Assembly: GCF_014170335.1 (NCBI RefSeq) | Contig: NZ_LZZS01000005.1 | Location: 558,001 to 622,000, forward strand | Origin: Achromobacter sp. UMC46 | GTDB lineage: Bacteria; Pseudomonadota; Gammaproteobacteria; Burkholderiales; Burkholderiaceae_B | Direction: 5' to 3' | DNA length: 64,000 nucleotides | In this document: positions 53,677 through 64,000 of the stretch, one piece after another | How the letters are laid out: each line of letters starts with the position of its first letter | How positions within the stretch are numbered: the stretch's first letter is position 1 | The notes under the pieces: model-generated | The model's input: only the letters and a program-made list of their open reading frames with translations | Databases searched by the model: none | Told to the model about the DNA's origin: nothing | Made by a program: the position numbers and the translations under genes

Positions 53677-54480
53677 ATGACCTCAGGACTTCCCACGTTC
53701 GCCACGGTGCAGCTCGAAGCCGAAGGTGCCCTCGCCACCCTCACGCTGAACCGGGCCGACACGCTGAACGCCATCGATGTCGCCATGGCGCAAGACCTCC
53801 AGCGGGCCGCGCAATGGCTGGAAGCGCGCAAGGAAATCCGTGTGGTGCGCCTGCGCGCCGCGGGCAAGGCGTTCTGCGCAGGTGGCGACATCAGCATGTT
53901 CACGGGCGAGCCCGCTCAGGTGCGCAACACGCTGCTGGACCTCTTCACCCCGCTCAACGATTTCATCGCCCGCATCGGGCGCATGGACAAGGTCTGGCTG
54001 GCAGAAGTCCACGGCGTGGCGGCTGGCGCCGGACTGTCGCTGGTGCTGGCTTGCGACCTGGCCATTGCCGATGCCGGCACGCGCTTCATGACCGCCTACC
54101 TCAAGCTGGGCGCCACCCCCGACGCAGGCATGACCCACGGGCTGACGCGCATCCTGGGCGCCCGGCGCGCACTCGATCTGCTGCTGCGCCACGACGCCTT
54201 CACCGCCAGCGATGCGCTGGCCTGGGGCATCGTCAATCGCGTCGCGCCCGCTGGCGAACTCGCCGGTGCGGCGCAAGCGTATGCCGAAGATCTCGCCCGC
54301 CACGCACCGCACGGCATCGCAGGCGCGAAGGACTTGCTGCGCTCGGCCTCCCACACCTCGCTGGAAACCCAACTGGCGGAAGAGACCGCGCGATTCCTGA
54401 ATTCAGCGTCCCGCGCCGATTTCGCGGAAGGCGTGTCGGCGTTCCGCGAAAAACGGGCGCCGCAGTTCAAAGGCGTGTAG
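53677..54480 (+). CDS. Enoyl-CoA hydratase/isomerase-family protein with PaaG-like active site
   Basis: A 267-residue crotonase-fold protein. The oxyanion hole is in [13 protein letters not shown] and [17 protein letters not shown]. The two catalytic glutamates of classical enoyl-CoA hydratase appear replaced (a Ser in GLSLVLACD and a Tyr in MTAYLKLG), while an Asp occurs in [12 protein letters not shown], the position used by PaaG-type and delta3-delta2-enoyl-CoA isomerases. So isomerase chemistry is more likely than hydration. Start ATG at 53677 with GGAGA at 53666-53670. Divergent from the liv/ligase/thiolase operon and probably in the same pathway. Confidence 0.85.
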   Translation: MTSGLPTFATVQLEAEGALATLTLNRADTLNAIDVAMAQDLQRAAQWLEARKEIRVVRLRAAGKAFCAGGDISMFTGEPAQVRNTLLDLFTPLNDFIARIGRMDKVWLAEVHGVAAGAGLSLVLACDLAIADAGTRFMTAYLKLGATPDAGMTHGLTRILGARRALDLLLRHDAFTASDALAWGIVNRVAPAGELAGAAQAYAEDLARHAPHGIAGAKDLLRSASHTSLETQLAEETARFLNSASRADFAEGVSAFREKRAPQFKGV

Positions 54481-54504
54481 CAGGTCTGTCGAAGACCTCA
54501 AGCC

Positions 54505-55389
54505 TCAGATCACCCGCTTTTCCACCGCCTGCGCCCAACGCCGCGCCACCGTCGGCGACGTCGCGCAGGTGGCCGATTCCGTCACCACGCGCACGGCGCG
54601 CTCCAGCAACTGGATATCGGCCTCGTGCTGGCGCGCCACGTGCGGATCTTCGAAAAAGATCACGCGCTGGCATTGATGCTCCAGCACCAGTTCCGCGATC
54701 TGCGCATCGCCGCCCAGCGGCCCGCTCAGATAACGATGCACCCAGGGCGTGTCTTTAGGCCAGCCGCGCGACCACGCCAGCTCGTTCAAGCGGCTGCCGG
54801 TCGTGCCCGTCGCCACGCGCCGTGCAAACTGCGATAGCACGTCGAAATGTTCGCTGGCGAACGCCACCATCTCGTCTTTCAACGCATCGTGGGCGATCAG
54901 CGCCAAGGTCTGGCCCGTGAAGTTGAACAGGCGCGACGCGGACGCGTCAGGCGCCAACCCGGCATGCACGCGTTCGACTTCCATCCATTCAATCGCCCCG
55001 GCCAGAGTCGAGATGAACGGGCGGCCATGGGTGATGCACTGCCGCTTCAACGCCAGCGCCTCTGGAAAAATCGAAGACGGGTCCACCGGGTCGATCAGAT
55101 AGATCGCGCCGTCGAACGGCGCCTGCCCGTCACGCCCCTCGGTCACACGGGCCACCAGCTTCATCAAGCCGCCCTCGCGGCCATACGGATAGCGGATCAG
55201 GCCGCTATAGCCCTGCAGCATGCCCTCGCGCACGATCGCGTCATGCGTGCGGCCGACGGTGTGCAACTGCACGCCCAGCTCGCGTATCGTGGACGAACAA
55301 GCGCGCAGCCACGTGAACAAGGCGGCATCGGGGCTTTCGTGGTGCAGTCGATTGGCGGCCAGGCCAAAACGCAATTGGGCAGCGGGCAT
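54505..55389 (-). CDS. Double-domain methylglyoxal-synthase-like protein
   Basis: A 294-residue protein whose C-terminal half resembles methylglyoxal synthase: IAHDALKDEM, VATGTTGSRL, YLSGPLGGDAQIAEL with the Asp that is catalytic in MgsA, and FFEDPHVARQHEADIQLLERA. The N-terminal half shows a second, degenerate copy: RYPYGREGGLMKLVARV and DGAIYLIDPVDPSSIFPEALALKRQ echo GGDAQIAEL and FFEDP..HEADIQ. Conversion of dihydroxyacetone phosphate to methylglyoxal is possible but untested. Start chosen at 55389; the ribosome site is weak. Convergent with the isomerase gene, gap 24 bp. Confidence 0.75.
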   Translation of the reverse strand: MPAAQLRFGLAANRLHHESPDAALFTWLRACSSTIRELGVQLHTVGRTHDAIVREGMLQGYSGLIRYPYGREGGLMKLVARVTEGRDGQAPFDGAIYLIDPVDPSSIFPEALALKRQCITHGRPFISTLAGAIEWMEVERVHAGLAPDASASRLFNFTGQTLALIAHDALKDEMVAFASEHFDVLSQFARRVATGTTGSRLNELAWSRGWPKDTPWVHRYLSGPLGGDAQIAELVLEHQCQRVIFFEDPHVARQHEADIQLLERAVRVVTESATCATSPTVARRWAQAVEKRVI

Positions 55390-55464
55390 CGGTAGACTCA
55401 GGCTAAAGGGATCAACGGACAGAGCCTTGATGATACCGTGGCCGCATGACCGCGGCACAGCAGT

Positions 55465-55488
55465 AAAAAACGCTCCCGGGGGAGCGTT
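55465..55488 (-). terminator. Intrinsic terminator of the isc operon
   Basis: On the minus strand AACGCTCCC pairs with GGGAGCGTT (55488-55469) and continues into TTTTTT (complement of 55465-55470), 13 bp after the iscX stop codon. Confidence 0.85.
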
Positions 55489-55501
55489 TCGGTGGCGTCT
55501 G

Positions 55502-55696
55502 TCAGTCCGCTTCGTCGATCCAGGCCATCTGGATGGCTTCCAGGATCTTCTCGCCGCAATGGGCGGGATCGTCGCTGAAATCAGGCAAGGCCATGACCCA
55601 TTCGCGCAGCTGCGTGAAGCGCAGCGTCTTCGGGTCCACGTCCGGATGCGCGTCGACCAGCGCAGTCGCAATGTCGTAGGTGTCGGTCCACTTCAT
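55502..55696 (-). CDS. iscX: Fe-S assembly protein IscX
   Basis: A 64-residue acidic protein (MKWTDTYDIATALVDAHPD) with family motifs LREWVMALPDF and ILEAIQMAWIDE. IscX binds IscS and iron and tunes cluster assembly. It overlaps the ferredoxin gene start/stop by one base (55696) and is the final gene of the isc operon. Length exactly normal. Confidence 0.95.
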   Translation of the reverse strand: MKWTDTYDIATALVDAHPDVDPKTLRFTQLREWVMALPDFSDDPAHCGEKILEAIQMAWIDEAD

Positions 55697-56037
55697 CAAT
55701 GGCCCTCTTTCGCGTGGTTGATGGTGTACTTGGGGATCTCGATCGTCAGGTCGGTGTCCGTCACCAGCGCCTGGCACGACAGGCGCGACGTCGGGGTCAG
55801 GCCCCAGGCCTTGTCCAGCAGGTCCTCTTCGTCGTCCGTCGCGTCTTCCAGAGCGGAATAGCCCTGCTTGATCACCACGTGACAGGTCGTGCACGCGCAC
55901 GACAGCTCGCACGCGTGTTCGATATCGATGTGGTTGTCCAGCAGGACACGGCAGATCGACACGCCCTTCGGCGCGTCTTCGATCACGGCGCCTTCGGGGC
56001 AGTAGTCGGGATGAGGCAATACAGTCAGTTTCGGCAT
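55696..56037 (-). CDS. fdx: Adrenodoxin-type [2Fe-2S] ferredoxin of the isc operon
   Basis: A 113-residue ferredoxin that donates electrons for cluster synthesis. Cluster cysteines lie in CELSCACTTCHVVI (C-x5-C-x2-C pattern) and the distal LSCQ. N-terminus MPKLTVLPHPDYCPEG. Between hscA (10-bp gap) and iscX. Confidence 0.95.
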   Translation of the reverse strand: MPKLTVLPHPDYCPEGAVIEDAPKGVSICRVLLDNHIDIEHACELSCACTTCHVVIKQGYSALEDATDDEEDLLDKAWGLTPTSRLSCQALVTDTDLTIEIPKYTINHAKEGH

Positions 56038-56047
56038 AACGTCTTAA

Positions 56048-57910
56048 TCAGGCGATCTCATCAAGTTTGCGGCCCGCCAGCGCGGCGCGGATGCTGCGGT
56101 CCATCCGCCGCGCGGCGAAATCGTCCGTCGCGGCCGACAGCGCTTGCACCGCGTCTTTCACGGTGTCGGTGTCTTGCGCGGACTGCGCGGCGATGGCCGT
56201 TTGCAGGCATTCGTCGACGTGCTTGCGTTCTTCGGCATCCAGCAGGTCGCCGTCGACGGCCAAGGCCGCCTGCACGGATTCCACCAGCTGACGCGCATCC
56301 ACTTGCTGCTCGCGCAGCATGCGGGCACGCGCATCCGTGTCGGCCTGCGCGACGCTGTCGGCCAGCATCTGCGCAATCTCGTCGTCGGTCAGCCCGTACG
56401 ACGGCTTGACCGATACGGCGGCCTCGACGCCCGTGCTCTGTTCGCGGGCCGTGACGCTCAGCAAGCCGTCCGCGTCAACCTGGAAGGTCACGCGGATGCG
56501 CGCGGCGCCCGCCACCATCGGCGGAATGCCGCGCAGCTCGAACCGGGCCAGCGAACGCGAATCCGCCACCAGGTCGCGCTCGCCCTGCACCACATGGATG
56601 CTCATGGCCGTCTGGCCATCCTTGAACGTCGTGAACTCCTGGGCGCGGGCCACGGGGATGGTGCTGTTGCGCGGAATCACGCGCTCGACCAGGCCACCCA
56701 TCGTTTCCAGCCCCAGCGAAAGGGGAATCACATCCAGCAGCAGCCAGTCTTCGCCCGGCGCACGATTGCCCGCCAGCAGATTGGCCTGCAACGCGGCGCC
56801 CAGCGCCACCACCTGATCCGGATCCAGGTCGATCAGCGGTTCCGTGCCGAACACGCGGCCGACTGCGGCGCGCACGACGGGCATGCGCGTCGCGCCGCCC
56901 ACCATCACCACGCCACGCACGTCGACCGGCTTCAACGACGCATCGCGCAGCGCGCGGCGCGCGCAATCCAGCGTGCGTTCCACCAGCGGCTGCGCCAGCG
57001 TTTCGAACTCCGCGCGCGTCAGGACCAGATCGACTTTGCGCCCGTCCGACAACGCCAGCTTCAAGCTGGCGGATTCGGCATCGGTCAGCGCCTCACGCGC
57101 CGCGCGCGCCGCCATCAGCAGCCCGCGGCGGTCAGCCGGCGACAATTCGCCTGCGGCCAGCTTGGCCACCGCGTGGTCCGCGATCAGCGCATCGAAGTCA
57201 TCCCCGCCCAGCGCGGTATCGCCCCCGGTGGAAATCACTTCGAACACGCCTTGGGTCAGGCGCAGGATGGAAATATCGAACGTGCCGCCACCCAGGTCGT
57301 ACACGGCATACACGCCTTCCGACGCGTGATCCAGCCCGTAGGCAATCGCCGCGGCCGTGGGTTCGTTCAAGAGGCGCAGCACATTCAGGCCGGCCAGTCG
57401 GGCGGCGTCGCGCGTCGCCTGGCGCTGGGCGTCGTCGAAGTACGCCGGCACGGTGATGACCGCGCCCACCAGATCGTCGCCCAGGACGTCTTCAGCGCGC
57501 TGGCGCAGTACAGCCAGAATCTGCGCCGACACCTCCACCGGGCTCAAGTCGCCCTGCGCCGTGCGAATGCGCACCATGCCGGGCGCATCCACGAATTCAT
57601 ACGGCGCACGCGTGGCGCGCGCTTCTTCCAGCGAACGGCCCATGAAACGCTTCACGGACACGACGGTGTTCAACGGGTCTTCGGCTTGCTGGGCCAGGGG
57701 CTCGCGGCCCGTGGTGACTTTGCCGCCGGGGAAATATCGCACTGCCGACGGCAGCAAGGCATGGCCTTCCGCATCAGGCAGTACTTCCGCGACGCTGCTG
57801 CGCACCGCCGCGACCAGAGAATTGGTAGTGCCCAGATCAATCCCGACCGCCAGCTTGCGCTGGTGCGGCGCGGGCGACTCGCCGGGCTCGGATATCTGCA
57901 ATAAGGCCAT
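56048..57910 (-). CDS. hscA: Hsp70-class chaperone HscA
   Basis: A 620-residue specialised Hsp70 that hands IscU-bound clusters to acceptors. ATPase motif [14 protein letters not shown] near 23, phosphate loop [13 protein letters not shown], and the substrate domain ending [18 protein letters not shown]. Works with HscB and the IscU LPPVK motif. An intercistronic hairpin (57946-57966) lies between hscB and hscA. Length normal for HscA. Confidence 0.96.
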   Translation of the reverse strand: MALLQISEPGESPAPHQRKLAVGIDLGTTNSLVAAVRSSVAEVLPDAEGHALLPSAVRYFPGGKVTTGREPLAQQAEDPLNTVVSVKRFMGRSLEEARATRAPYEFVDAPGMVRIRTAQGDLSPVEVSAQILAVLRQRAEDVLGDDLVGAVITVPAYFDDAQRQATRDAARLAGLNVLRLLNEPTAAAIAYGLDHASEGVYAVYDLGGGTFDISILRLTQGVFEVISTGGDTALGGDDFDALIADHAVAKLAAGELSPADRRGLLMAARAAREALTDAESASLKLALSDGRKVDLVLTRAEFETLAQPLVERTLDCARRALRDASLKPVDVRGVVMVGGATRMPVVRAAVGRVFGTEPLIDLDPDQVVALGAALQANLLAGNRAPGEDWLLLDVIPLSLGLETMGGLVERVIPRNSTIPVARAQEFTTFKDGQTAMSIHVVQGERDLVADSRSLARFELRGIPPMVAGAARIRVTFQVDADGLLSVTAREQSTGVEAAVSVKPSYGLTDDEIAQMLADSVAQADTDARARMLREQQVDARQLVESVQAALAVDGDLLDAEERKHVDECLQTAIAAQSAQDTDTVKDAVQALSAATDDFAARRMDRSIRAALAGRKLDEIA

Positions 57911-57945
57911 GATTGTGTTTTTCTGCTCAGTAGGCGGCGAAATCC

Positions 57946-57966
57946 GGGCACCCGCAACGGGCGCCC
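57946..57966 (-). other. Intercistronic hairpin between hscB and hscA
   Basis: GGGCGCCCG (57966-57958 on the minus strand) pairs through one G-U with CGGGTGCCC (57954-57946) around TTG. No T-run. Likely an RNA-processing or stability element that sets relative expression within the isc operon. Confidence 0.45.
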
Positions 57967-57980
57967 CAACGCGGCGTGGG

Positions 57981-58493
57981 CTATCCGGCGGGCTGGGCGT
58001 GCGCCAGCTCTTCCGCCAGCTTTTCCACGAACATCCATTCCCGGACTTTCAGCCCGGCAGTCGCGTAGTCGCGCTCGTTGTCCAGCAGACGTGTCAGCGT
58101 GGCGCGCATCTCAACGCGCGCGGCTTCCAACTCCGTCTGCAAAGCGGCCAGGGCATCGGTGTCGTCGCGCGCGTCGTCCAGCATCTCGCGCCAGGTCATC
58201 TGCTGCATCAGGAAAGCCGTGTCCATGGACGTATTGCTCTCGGTCTGCAAGTCGATGCCCGCCTGTTCGCACAGGTAGCGCGCCCGCAGCAGCGGATCCC
58301 GCAGCACACGGTACGCTTCGTTGGCGCGCGCGGCCCACTGCATGGCCACACGGCGCTCCGCAGGGCTAGCGGTTGCGTAACGGTCGGGATGCACTTGCGC
58401 GGCGACTGCGCGCCACGCGCTTTCCAACGCTTGCGCGTCCAGGTCGAAGCGTGCCGGCAAGCCGAACAGGCTGAAGTGGTCGTCTCCAGCCAA
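57981..58493 (-). CDS. hscB: Co-chaperone HscB
   Basis: A 170-residue J-domain protein that delivers IscU to HscA. HPD motif in [14 protein letters not shown] near 33-35; the C-terminal helical bundle binds IscU. N-terminus [16 protein letters not shown] is characteristic. The start appears to be TTG at 58493, 3 bp after the iscA stop, and no canonical in-frame ATG fits the family N-terminus. Confidence 0.92.
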   Translation of the reverse strand: MAGDDHFSLFGLPARFDLDAQALESAWRAVAAQVHPDRYATASPAERRVAMQWAARANEAYRVLRDPLLRARYLCEQAGIDLQTESNTSMDTAFLMQQMTWREMLDDARDDTDALAALQTELEAARVEMRATLTRLLDNERDYATAGLKVREWMFVEKLAEELAHAQPAG

Positions 58494-58496
58494 GAC

Positions 58497-58820
58497 TTAC
58501 ACCGTGAACGACTCGCCGCAGCCGCAGGTCGCCTTTTCGTTGGGGTTGCGGAACTTGAAACCTTCGTTCAGGCCTTCGCGGGCGTAATCCAGCTCGGTGC
58601 CATCCAGGTAAGCCAGGCTTTTCGGGTCGATGAAGACCTTGACGCCAAAGCTCTCGAACACGGCGTCTTCCGGCGCCGAGTCGTCCACGTATTCCAACTT
58701 GTAGGCCATGCCGGAGCAGCCCGTCGTCCTAACGCCGAGCCGCAAGCCAATACCCTTACCGCGCTTTTGCAAGTAGCGCCCGATATGGGTGGCAGCCTGT
58801 TGGGTCAGGGTAACGGACAT
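58497..58820 (-). CDS. iscA: A-type Fe-S carrier IscA
   Basis: A 107-residue A-type carrier with the three conserved cysteines: [11 protein letters not shown] and CGCGESF near the C-terminus. Start ATG at 58820, 2 bp after iscU. A longer in-frame reading runs through iscU and is rejected. Accepts or delivers clusters and iron in the ISC pathway. Confidence 0.95.
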   Translation of the reverse strand: MSVTLTQQAATHIGRYLQKRGKGIGLRLGVRTTGCSGMAYKLEYVDDSAPEDAVFESFGVKVFIDPKSLAYLDGTELDYAREGLNEGFKFRNPNEKATCGCGESFTV

Positions 58821-58822
58821 GG

Positions 58823-59227
58823 TCAGCCTGCCACCGCTTCGGCCGGAACCGAATGCTTTTCTTTGTAGTTCTGCACCGCGGCCTTGATCGCGTCTTCGGC
58901 CAGGATGGAGCAGTGGACCTTCACCGGCGGCAATGCCAGTTCTTCGGCGATCTGCGTGTTGCGGATGTTCATCGCCTGGTCCAGCGTCTTGCCTTTGACC
59001 CATTCGGTCACGAGCGAGCTGGAAGCGATGGCCGAACCGCAACCGTAGGTCTTGAAGCGCGCATCTTCAATCACGCCGGCTTCATTCACCTTGATCTGCA
59101 GCTTCATGACGTCGCCACAGGCGGGTGCGCCCACCATGCCGGTACCGACCGACTCGTCCGACTTGTCGAACGAACCGACGTTACGCGGGTTTTCGTAGTG
59201 ATCCAGGACTTTAGTGCTGTAAGACAT
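58823..59227 (-). CDS. iscU: Fe-S scaffold IscU
   Basis: A 134-residue scaffold on which IscS builds clusters. Cysteine ligands in [26 protein letters not shown] and [15 protein letters not shown], plus the HscA-binding LPPVK motif. Follows iscS with a 33-bp gap. C-terminal tail (SVPAEAVAG) is slightly longer than in E. coli. Confidence 0.97.
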   Translation of the reverse strand: MSYSTKVLDHYENPRNVGSFDKSDESVGTGMVGAPACGDVMKLQIKVNEAGVIEDARFKTYGCGSAIASSSLVTEWVKGKTLDQAMNIRNTQIAEELALPPVKVHCSILAEDAIKAAVQNYKEKHSVPAEAVAG

Positions 59228-59260
59228 GTTATTTCTCCACGTATATCTTGGCGCAGGCGC

Positions 59261-60472
59261 TTAGTGCGCGGCCCACTGCACGGTGTTCAAGTCAATGCCT
59301 TCCTTGGCCATTTCCCAAAGCGGCGACATATCGCGCAGCTTGCCGACGCGGCTCTTGAGCAATTCAATGGCGAAGTCCACTTCCTTTTCGGTCGTGAAGC
59401 GGCCCAGGGTGAAACGAATGGAACTGTGCGCCAACTCGTCGTTGCGGCCCAGCGCGCGCAGCACGTAGGACGGCTCCAGGCTGGCCGAGGTGCAGGCCGA
59501 ACCGCTGGACACGGCCAGTTCCTTGATCGCCATGATCAGGGACTCGCCTTCGACATAGTTGAAGCTGACATTCAGGTTGTGCGGCACGCGCTGGTCCATG
59601 TCGCCGTTGAGGTAGACCTCTTCGATCTGCGACAGTCCGTTCCAGAGGCGGTCGCGCAACATGCGGATGCGCTCGTTCTCGGTGCCCATTTCTTCGCGGG
59701 CCAGGCGGAACGCTTCGCCCATGCCGACGATCTGGTGCGTGGCCAGCGTGCCCGAGCGGAAACCGCGCTCGTGGCCGCCGCCGTGCATTTGCGCTTCGAT
59801 GCGGATGCGCGGCTTGCGGCGAACATACAGCGCGCCGATGCCCTTCGGGCCGTAGGTCTTGTGTGCCGAGAACGACATCAGGTCGACTTTCAGCTTTTGC
59901 AGGTCGATTTCGACCTTGCCGGTCGCCTGCGCGGCGTCCACGTGGAAGATGATGCCCTTTTCGCGGCAGATCTCGCCCAGCGTTTCAATGTCCTGGACCA
60001 CGCCGATTTCGTTGTTCACCATCATCACCGACACCAGCACGGTATCGGGGCGCAGCGCGGCCTTGAAGGTGTCCAGATCGATCAGGCCATCATCTTTCAC
60101 ATTCAGATACGTGACGTCGAAGCCTTGGCGCTCGAGCTCGCGACAGGTATCCAGCACTGCCTTGTGCTCGGTCTTGACGGTGATGATGTGCTTGCCGCGT
60201 TCCGCGTAGAAGTTCGCGGCGCCCTTGATAGCCAGGTTGTCGGATTCGGTGGCGCCGGAGGTCCAGACGATCTCGCGCGGGTCGGCGTTGATCAGCTTGG
60301 CGACTTCTTCACGGGCGCGTTCGACGGCCTCTTCCGAATCCCAGCCGAACGAATGGCTGCGCGATGCCGGGTTGCCGAAGTTCTCGTACAGCCAGGGCAC
60401 CATCTTGTCCACGACGCGGGGGTCGACGGGCGTCGTGGCCGAATAGTCAAAATAAATCGGGCGGGTGGTCAT
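59261..60472 (-). CDS. iscS: Cysteine desulfurase IscS
   Basis: A 403-residue PLP enzyme that takes sulfur from cysteine for clusters and tRNA thiolation. PLP lysine in [17 protein letters not shown]; catalytic Cys in [18 protein letters not shown]-terminus [15 protein letters not shown]; length as expected. Between iscR (21-bp gap) and iscU. Confidence 0.97.
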   Translation of the reverse strand: MTTRPIYFDYSATTPVDPRVVDKMVPWLYENFGNPASRSHSFGWDSEEAVERAREEVAKLINADPREIVWTSGATESDNLAIKGAANFYAERGKHIITVKTEHKAVLDTCRELERQGFDVTYLNVKDDGLIDLDTFKAALRPDTVLVSVMMVNNEIGVVQDIETLGEICREKGIIFHVDAAQATGKVEIDLQKLKVDLMSFSAHKTYGPKGIGALYVRRKPRIRIEAQMHGGGHERGFRSGTLATHQIVGMGEAFRLAREEMGTENERIRMLRDRLWNGLSQIEEVYLNGDMDQRVPHNLNVSFNYVEGESLIMAIKELAVSSGSACTSASLEPSYVLRALGRNDELAHSSIRFTLGRFTTEKEVDFAIELLKSRVGKLRDMSPLWEMAKEGIDLNTVQWAAH

Positions 60473-60493
60473 TTCTACAACTCCTGATACTGC

Positions 60494-61036
60494 TTATACG
60501 GTGGCATTGGCGGCGACGGTCGCGGTCGGGGCATTCGCGGCGGCATTGGTGCCCCCTACCCGATTCACACGTACCGCGCAGGCCTGCGCTTGATTGCTGG
60601 CTTCCTGCAATTGGCGCACACGCTGCTGATCAACCAGATCTTGCAGCGACACCGAATCCAGGTAATCGACCATCTTGCGATTCAACGTGGCCCAGAGCTC
60701 GTGCGTCATGCACTTGCCCGGCTTGCCGTCGTTGCCGCTCGTACAGTCCCGTTTGCCGCCACAGCTGGTGGCGTCCAGCGGTTCATCGACCGCGAAGATG
60801 ATGTCGGCAACGGTCACGTTGCGCGCAAGGCGCGCAAGCGAGTAACCGCCACCCGGGCCGCGCACGCTGTCCACGAGTTCGTGGCGACGCAGTTTCCCGA
60901 ACAGCTGTTCCAGATAGGAAAGCGAAATATTCTGACGCTGGCTGATGGCCGCAAGAGTGACCGGGCCGCTATGCTGCCGCATAGCCAGATCGATCATGGC
61001 AGTCACGGCGAAACGCCCTTTGGTAGTTAGCCGCAT
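60494..61036 (-). CDS. iscR: Iron-sulfur cluster regulator IscR
   Basis: A 180-residue Rrf2-family repressor that heads the operon. Helix-turn-helix region TMRLTTKGRFAVTAMIDLAM to ISLSYLEQLF; [2Fe-2S] ligands in SCGGKRDCTSGNDGKPGKC with a following His (THELW). Start at 61036 (MRLTTKGRF); the extra eight residues of a longer reading are not conserved. Holo-IscR should repress its own operon through the sites at 61086-61140. The C-terminal Ala/Thr-rich tail of about 20 residues is extra. Confidence 0.96.
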   Translation of the reverse strand: MRLTTKGRFAVTAMIDLAMRQHSGPVTLAAISQRQNISLSYLEQLFGKLRRHELVDSVRGPGGGYSLARLARNVTVADIIFAVDEPLDATSCGGKRDCTSGNDGKPGKCMTHELWATLNRKMVDYLDSVSLQDLVDQQRVRQLQEASNQAQACAVRVNRVGGTNAAANAPTATVAANATV

Positions 61037-61085
61037 GGTGGGTTCCCTGTCAATCGGCAATGGCCGCCAGCGAATCCAGCGGTCA

Positions 61086-61140
61086 ATACCCGAGTAATTG
61101 GGTCAAGTATAGCCTATTCCCGACTAATTTGGTATGGCTC
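61086..61140 (-). promoter_or_regulatory. Two type-1 IscR binding sites at the isc promoter
   Basis: Site A (61086-61110) matches 22 of 25 positions of the type-1 consensus, starting ATACCCGAGT and ending GGTCAAGTAT. Site B (61116-61140) matches 18 of 25, with a strong left half ATTCCCGACTAATTT. They sit 50-104 bp upstream of iscR and would overlap the promoter. Comparison uses the published E. coli type-1 consensus as I recall it. Confidence 0.7.
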
Positions 61141-61148
61141 CCGGCTAG

Positions 61149-61176
61149 AAAAAACCGCGCATTTGCGCGGTTTTTT
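61149..61176. terminator. Bidirectional intrinsic terminator
   Basis: A-run (61149-61154), CCGCGC, loop ATTT, GCGCGG, then T-run (61171-61176). Ends the minus-strand phosphatase gene and insulates the isc promoter. Confidence 0.85.
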
Positions 61177-61229
61177 CACTGCCATGTACCCCGAGAACCG
61201 CGCGGTGGGCGGCTCTGCGGTAAAAACGG

Positions 61230-61721
61230 TCAAGCCGCCTGGTACTGGGTAGCGCGCTTGCGGACCAGTTCAAGAACACCCTGACAGGCGTCTTCCAGAT
61301 AATCGAGCACCTTGCCGAAACCGTCGGCGCCGCCATAGTACGGATCGGGCACGGTGGCCTCCTCGAACTCATTGGCGAAGCGCATCAGCAGCATCAATTT
61401 GTGCTGATAAGTTTTGGGGCACTGCTGCTGCATGGCGGACAGATTGTCCCAATCCATGGCGAGGATAAGATCAAAGTCGCGGAAATCTTCCGCGGTGACC
61501 TGACGCGCCTCACAGTGCGTGATCTCGTAGCCGCGCTTACGCGCCGCAGCCTGCGCCCGGGCATCAGGCGCCTCGCCGATATGAAACGCGTGCGTGCCTG
61601 CGGAGTCGATGCGAACAACGTCGCCCAAACCCGCGTCATTCACCAAATGGCGAAACACGCCCTCTGCGCTCGGCGAGCGACAGATATTGCCCATGCAAAC
61701 GAAAAGTACCTTGGTCATCAT
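61230..61721 (-). CDS. Low-molecular-weight protein-tyrosine phosphatase
   Basis: A 163-residue LMW-PTP. P-loop VCMGNICRSPSAEGVF (C-x5-R) at residues 9-24 and the DPYYGGADGFGKVLD motif with the general-acid Asp near 130. Dephosphorylates phosphotyrosine or arginine proteins; often linked to capsule or stress signalling. Start is one of two tandem ATG codons (61721 or 61718), with no strong ribosome site. A 248-bp AT-rich gap separates it from uvrB. Confidence 0.92.
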   Translation of the reverse strand: MMTKVLFVCMGNICRSPSAEGVFRHLVNDAGLGDVVRIDSAGTHAFHIGEAPDARAQAAARKRGYEITHCEARQVTAEDFRDFDLILAMDWDNLSAMQQQCPKTYQHKLMLLMRFANEFEEATVPDPYYGGADGFGKVLDYLEDACQGVLELVRKRATQYQAA

Positions 61722-61851
61722 GGAAGTAAGTGTGCGGGAAAACCCGAGATAAGGCAAGCTTTTTTTGCAATTGCCCCATTGGACAAAGGCAACCAAATCC
61801 GCACACTTATTCCTTAATAATCAATAGGTTAACAAAATATTCAAGCACATG

Positions 61852-61865
61852 AATCCAGCTGGATT
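61852..61865. repeat. 14-bp perfect palindrome in an AT-rich gap
   Basis: AATCCAGCTGGATT lies in the 61722-61969 gap, which is markedly richer in A/T than the flanks and holds no convincing gene, tRNA or terminator. Function unknown; it could be a regulator-binding site. Confidence 0.5.
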
Positions 61866-61969
61866 TCTCAGGATTTGCGAAGATTGTTAAGCCGTAATTG
61901 CAACAGCGCGGGTTTTACATATTTTCAGGAGGATGTCAGCAAAAAGACACGTTCTGATACTTTTTATGC

Positions 61970-64000
<2,031 letters not shown>

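Overview
The window is GC-rich chromosomal DNA of a betaproteobacterium, most likely Achromobacter or a close Bordetella-group relative (Alcaligenaceae). The signs are the high-GC third positions, several Bug-type (tripartite tricarboxylate) solute-binding proteins, a Bordetella-like lolCD/recJ/prfB/lysS block, a complete isc operon ending in iscX, and a LivFGHMK operon carrying acyl-CoA genes. I saw no rRNA, tRNA, CRISPR array, insertion sequence, prophage or integrase. Genus-level placement is inference.

Layout. 1-1.7 kb: 5' part of comEC (minus strand, runs off the left edge). 2.1-4.1 kb: a two-gene nucleic-acid repair operon, an ATP-dependent RNA ligase followed by an HD-phosphoesterase/polynucleotide kinase fusion; this is the most unusual system here. 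4.2-9.0 kb: a LysR regulator divergent from a split thiamine-diphosphate decarboxylase, a GMC oxidoreductase and a Bug binding protein, probably a small catabolic operon. 9.06-10.35 kb: a gene graveyard with remnants of a Bug protein, an arylsulfatase and a MocR-type regulator. 10.4-11.8 kb: a succinate-semialdehyde dehydrogenase-like gene. 12.2-18.9 kb: amidohydrolase, an SsuABC-like ABC transporter with two permeases, and a flavin monooxygenase, consistent with uptake and cleavage of an organosulfur or related compound. 19.0-19.9 kb: thiM. 19.9-22.0 kb: a Fur-boxed TonB siderophore receptor. 22.2-25.7 kb: a periplasmic lipoprotein nucleotidase and an MFS exporter. 25.8-31.5 kb: a five-gene catecholate-siderophore operon (receptor, binding protein, two permeases, ATPase). 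31.8-33.9 kb: a divergent two-component system resembling PfeR/PfeS.

33.9-44.9 kb is housekeeping: tatD, lolD, lolC, an RpfE-like gene, recJ, an MFS carrier, prfB with its programmed +1 frameshift, an SDR, lysS and a small membrane protein. 44.9-53.4 kb is one minus-strand operon (livG-livH-livM-livK-livF, acyl-CoA ligase, thiolase, tetR) divergent from an enoyl-CoA isomerase gene; a strong dyad between the two is the likely TetR operator. 54.5-55.4 kb encodes a double-domain methylglyoxal-synthase-like protein. 55.5-61.0 kb is iscR-iscS-iscU-iscA-hscB-hscA-fdx-iscX on the minus strand with two IscR-type sites upstream. 61.2-61.7 kb is a low-molecular-weight phosphatase, followed by an AT-rich gap and uvrB, which runs off the right edge.

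The genes form several self-contained modules: end healing and sealing of broken RNA, 2-oxoacid or alcohol catabolism, sulfonate-like uptake, catecholate-iron acquisition with its own sensor, acyl-CoA activation with uptake, and Fe-S assembly.
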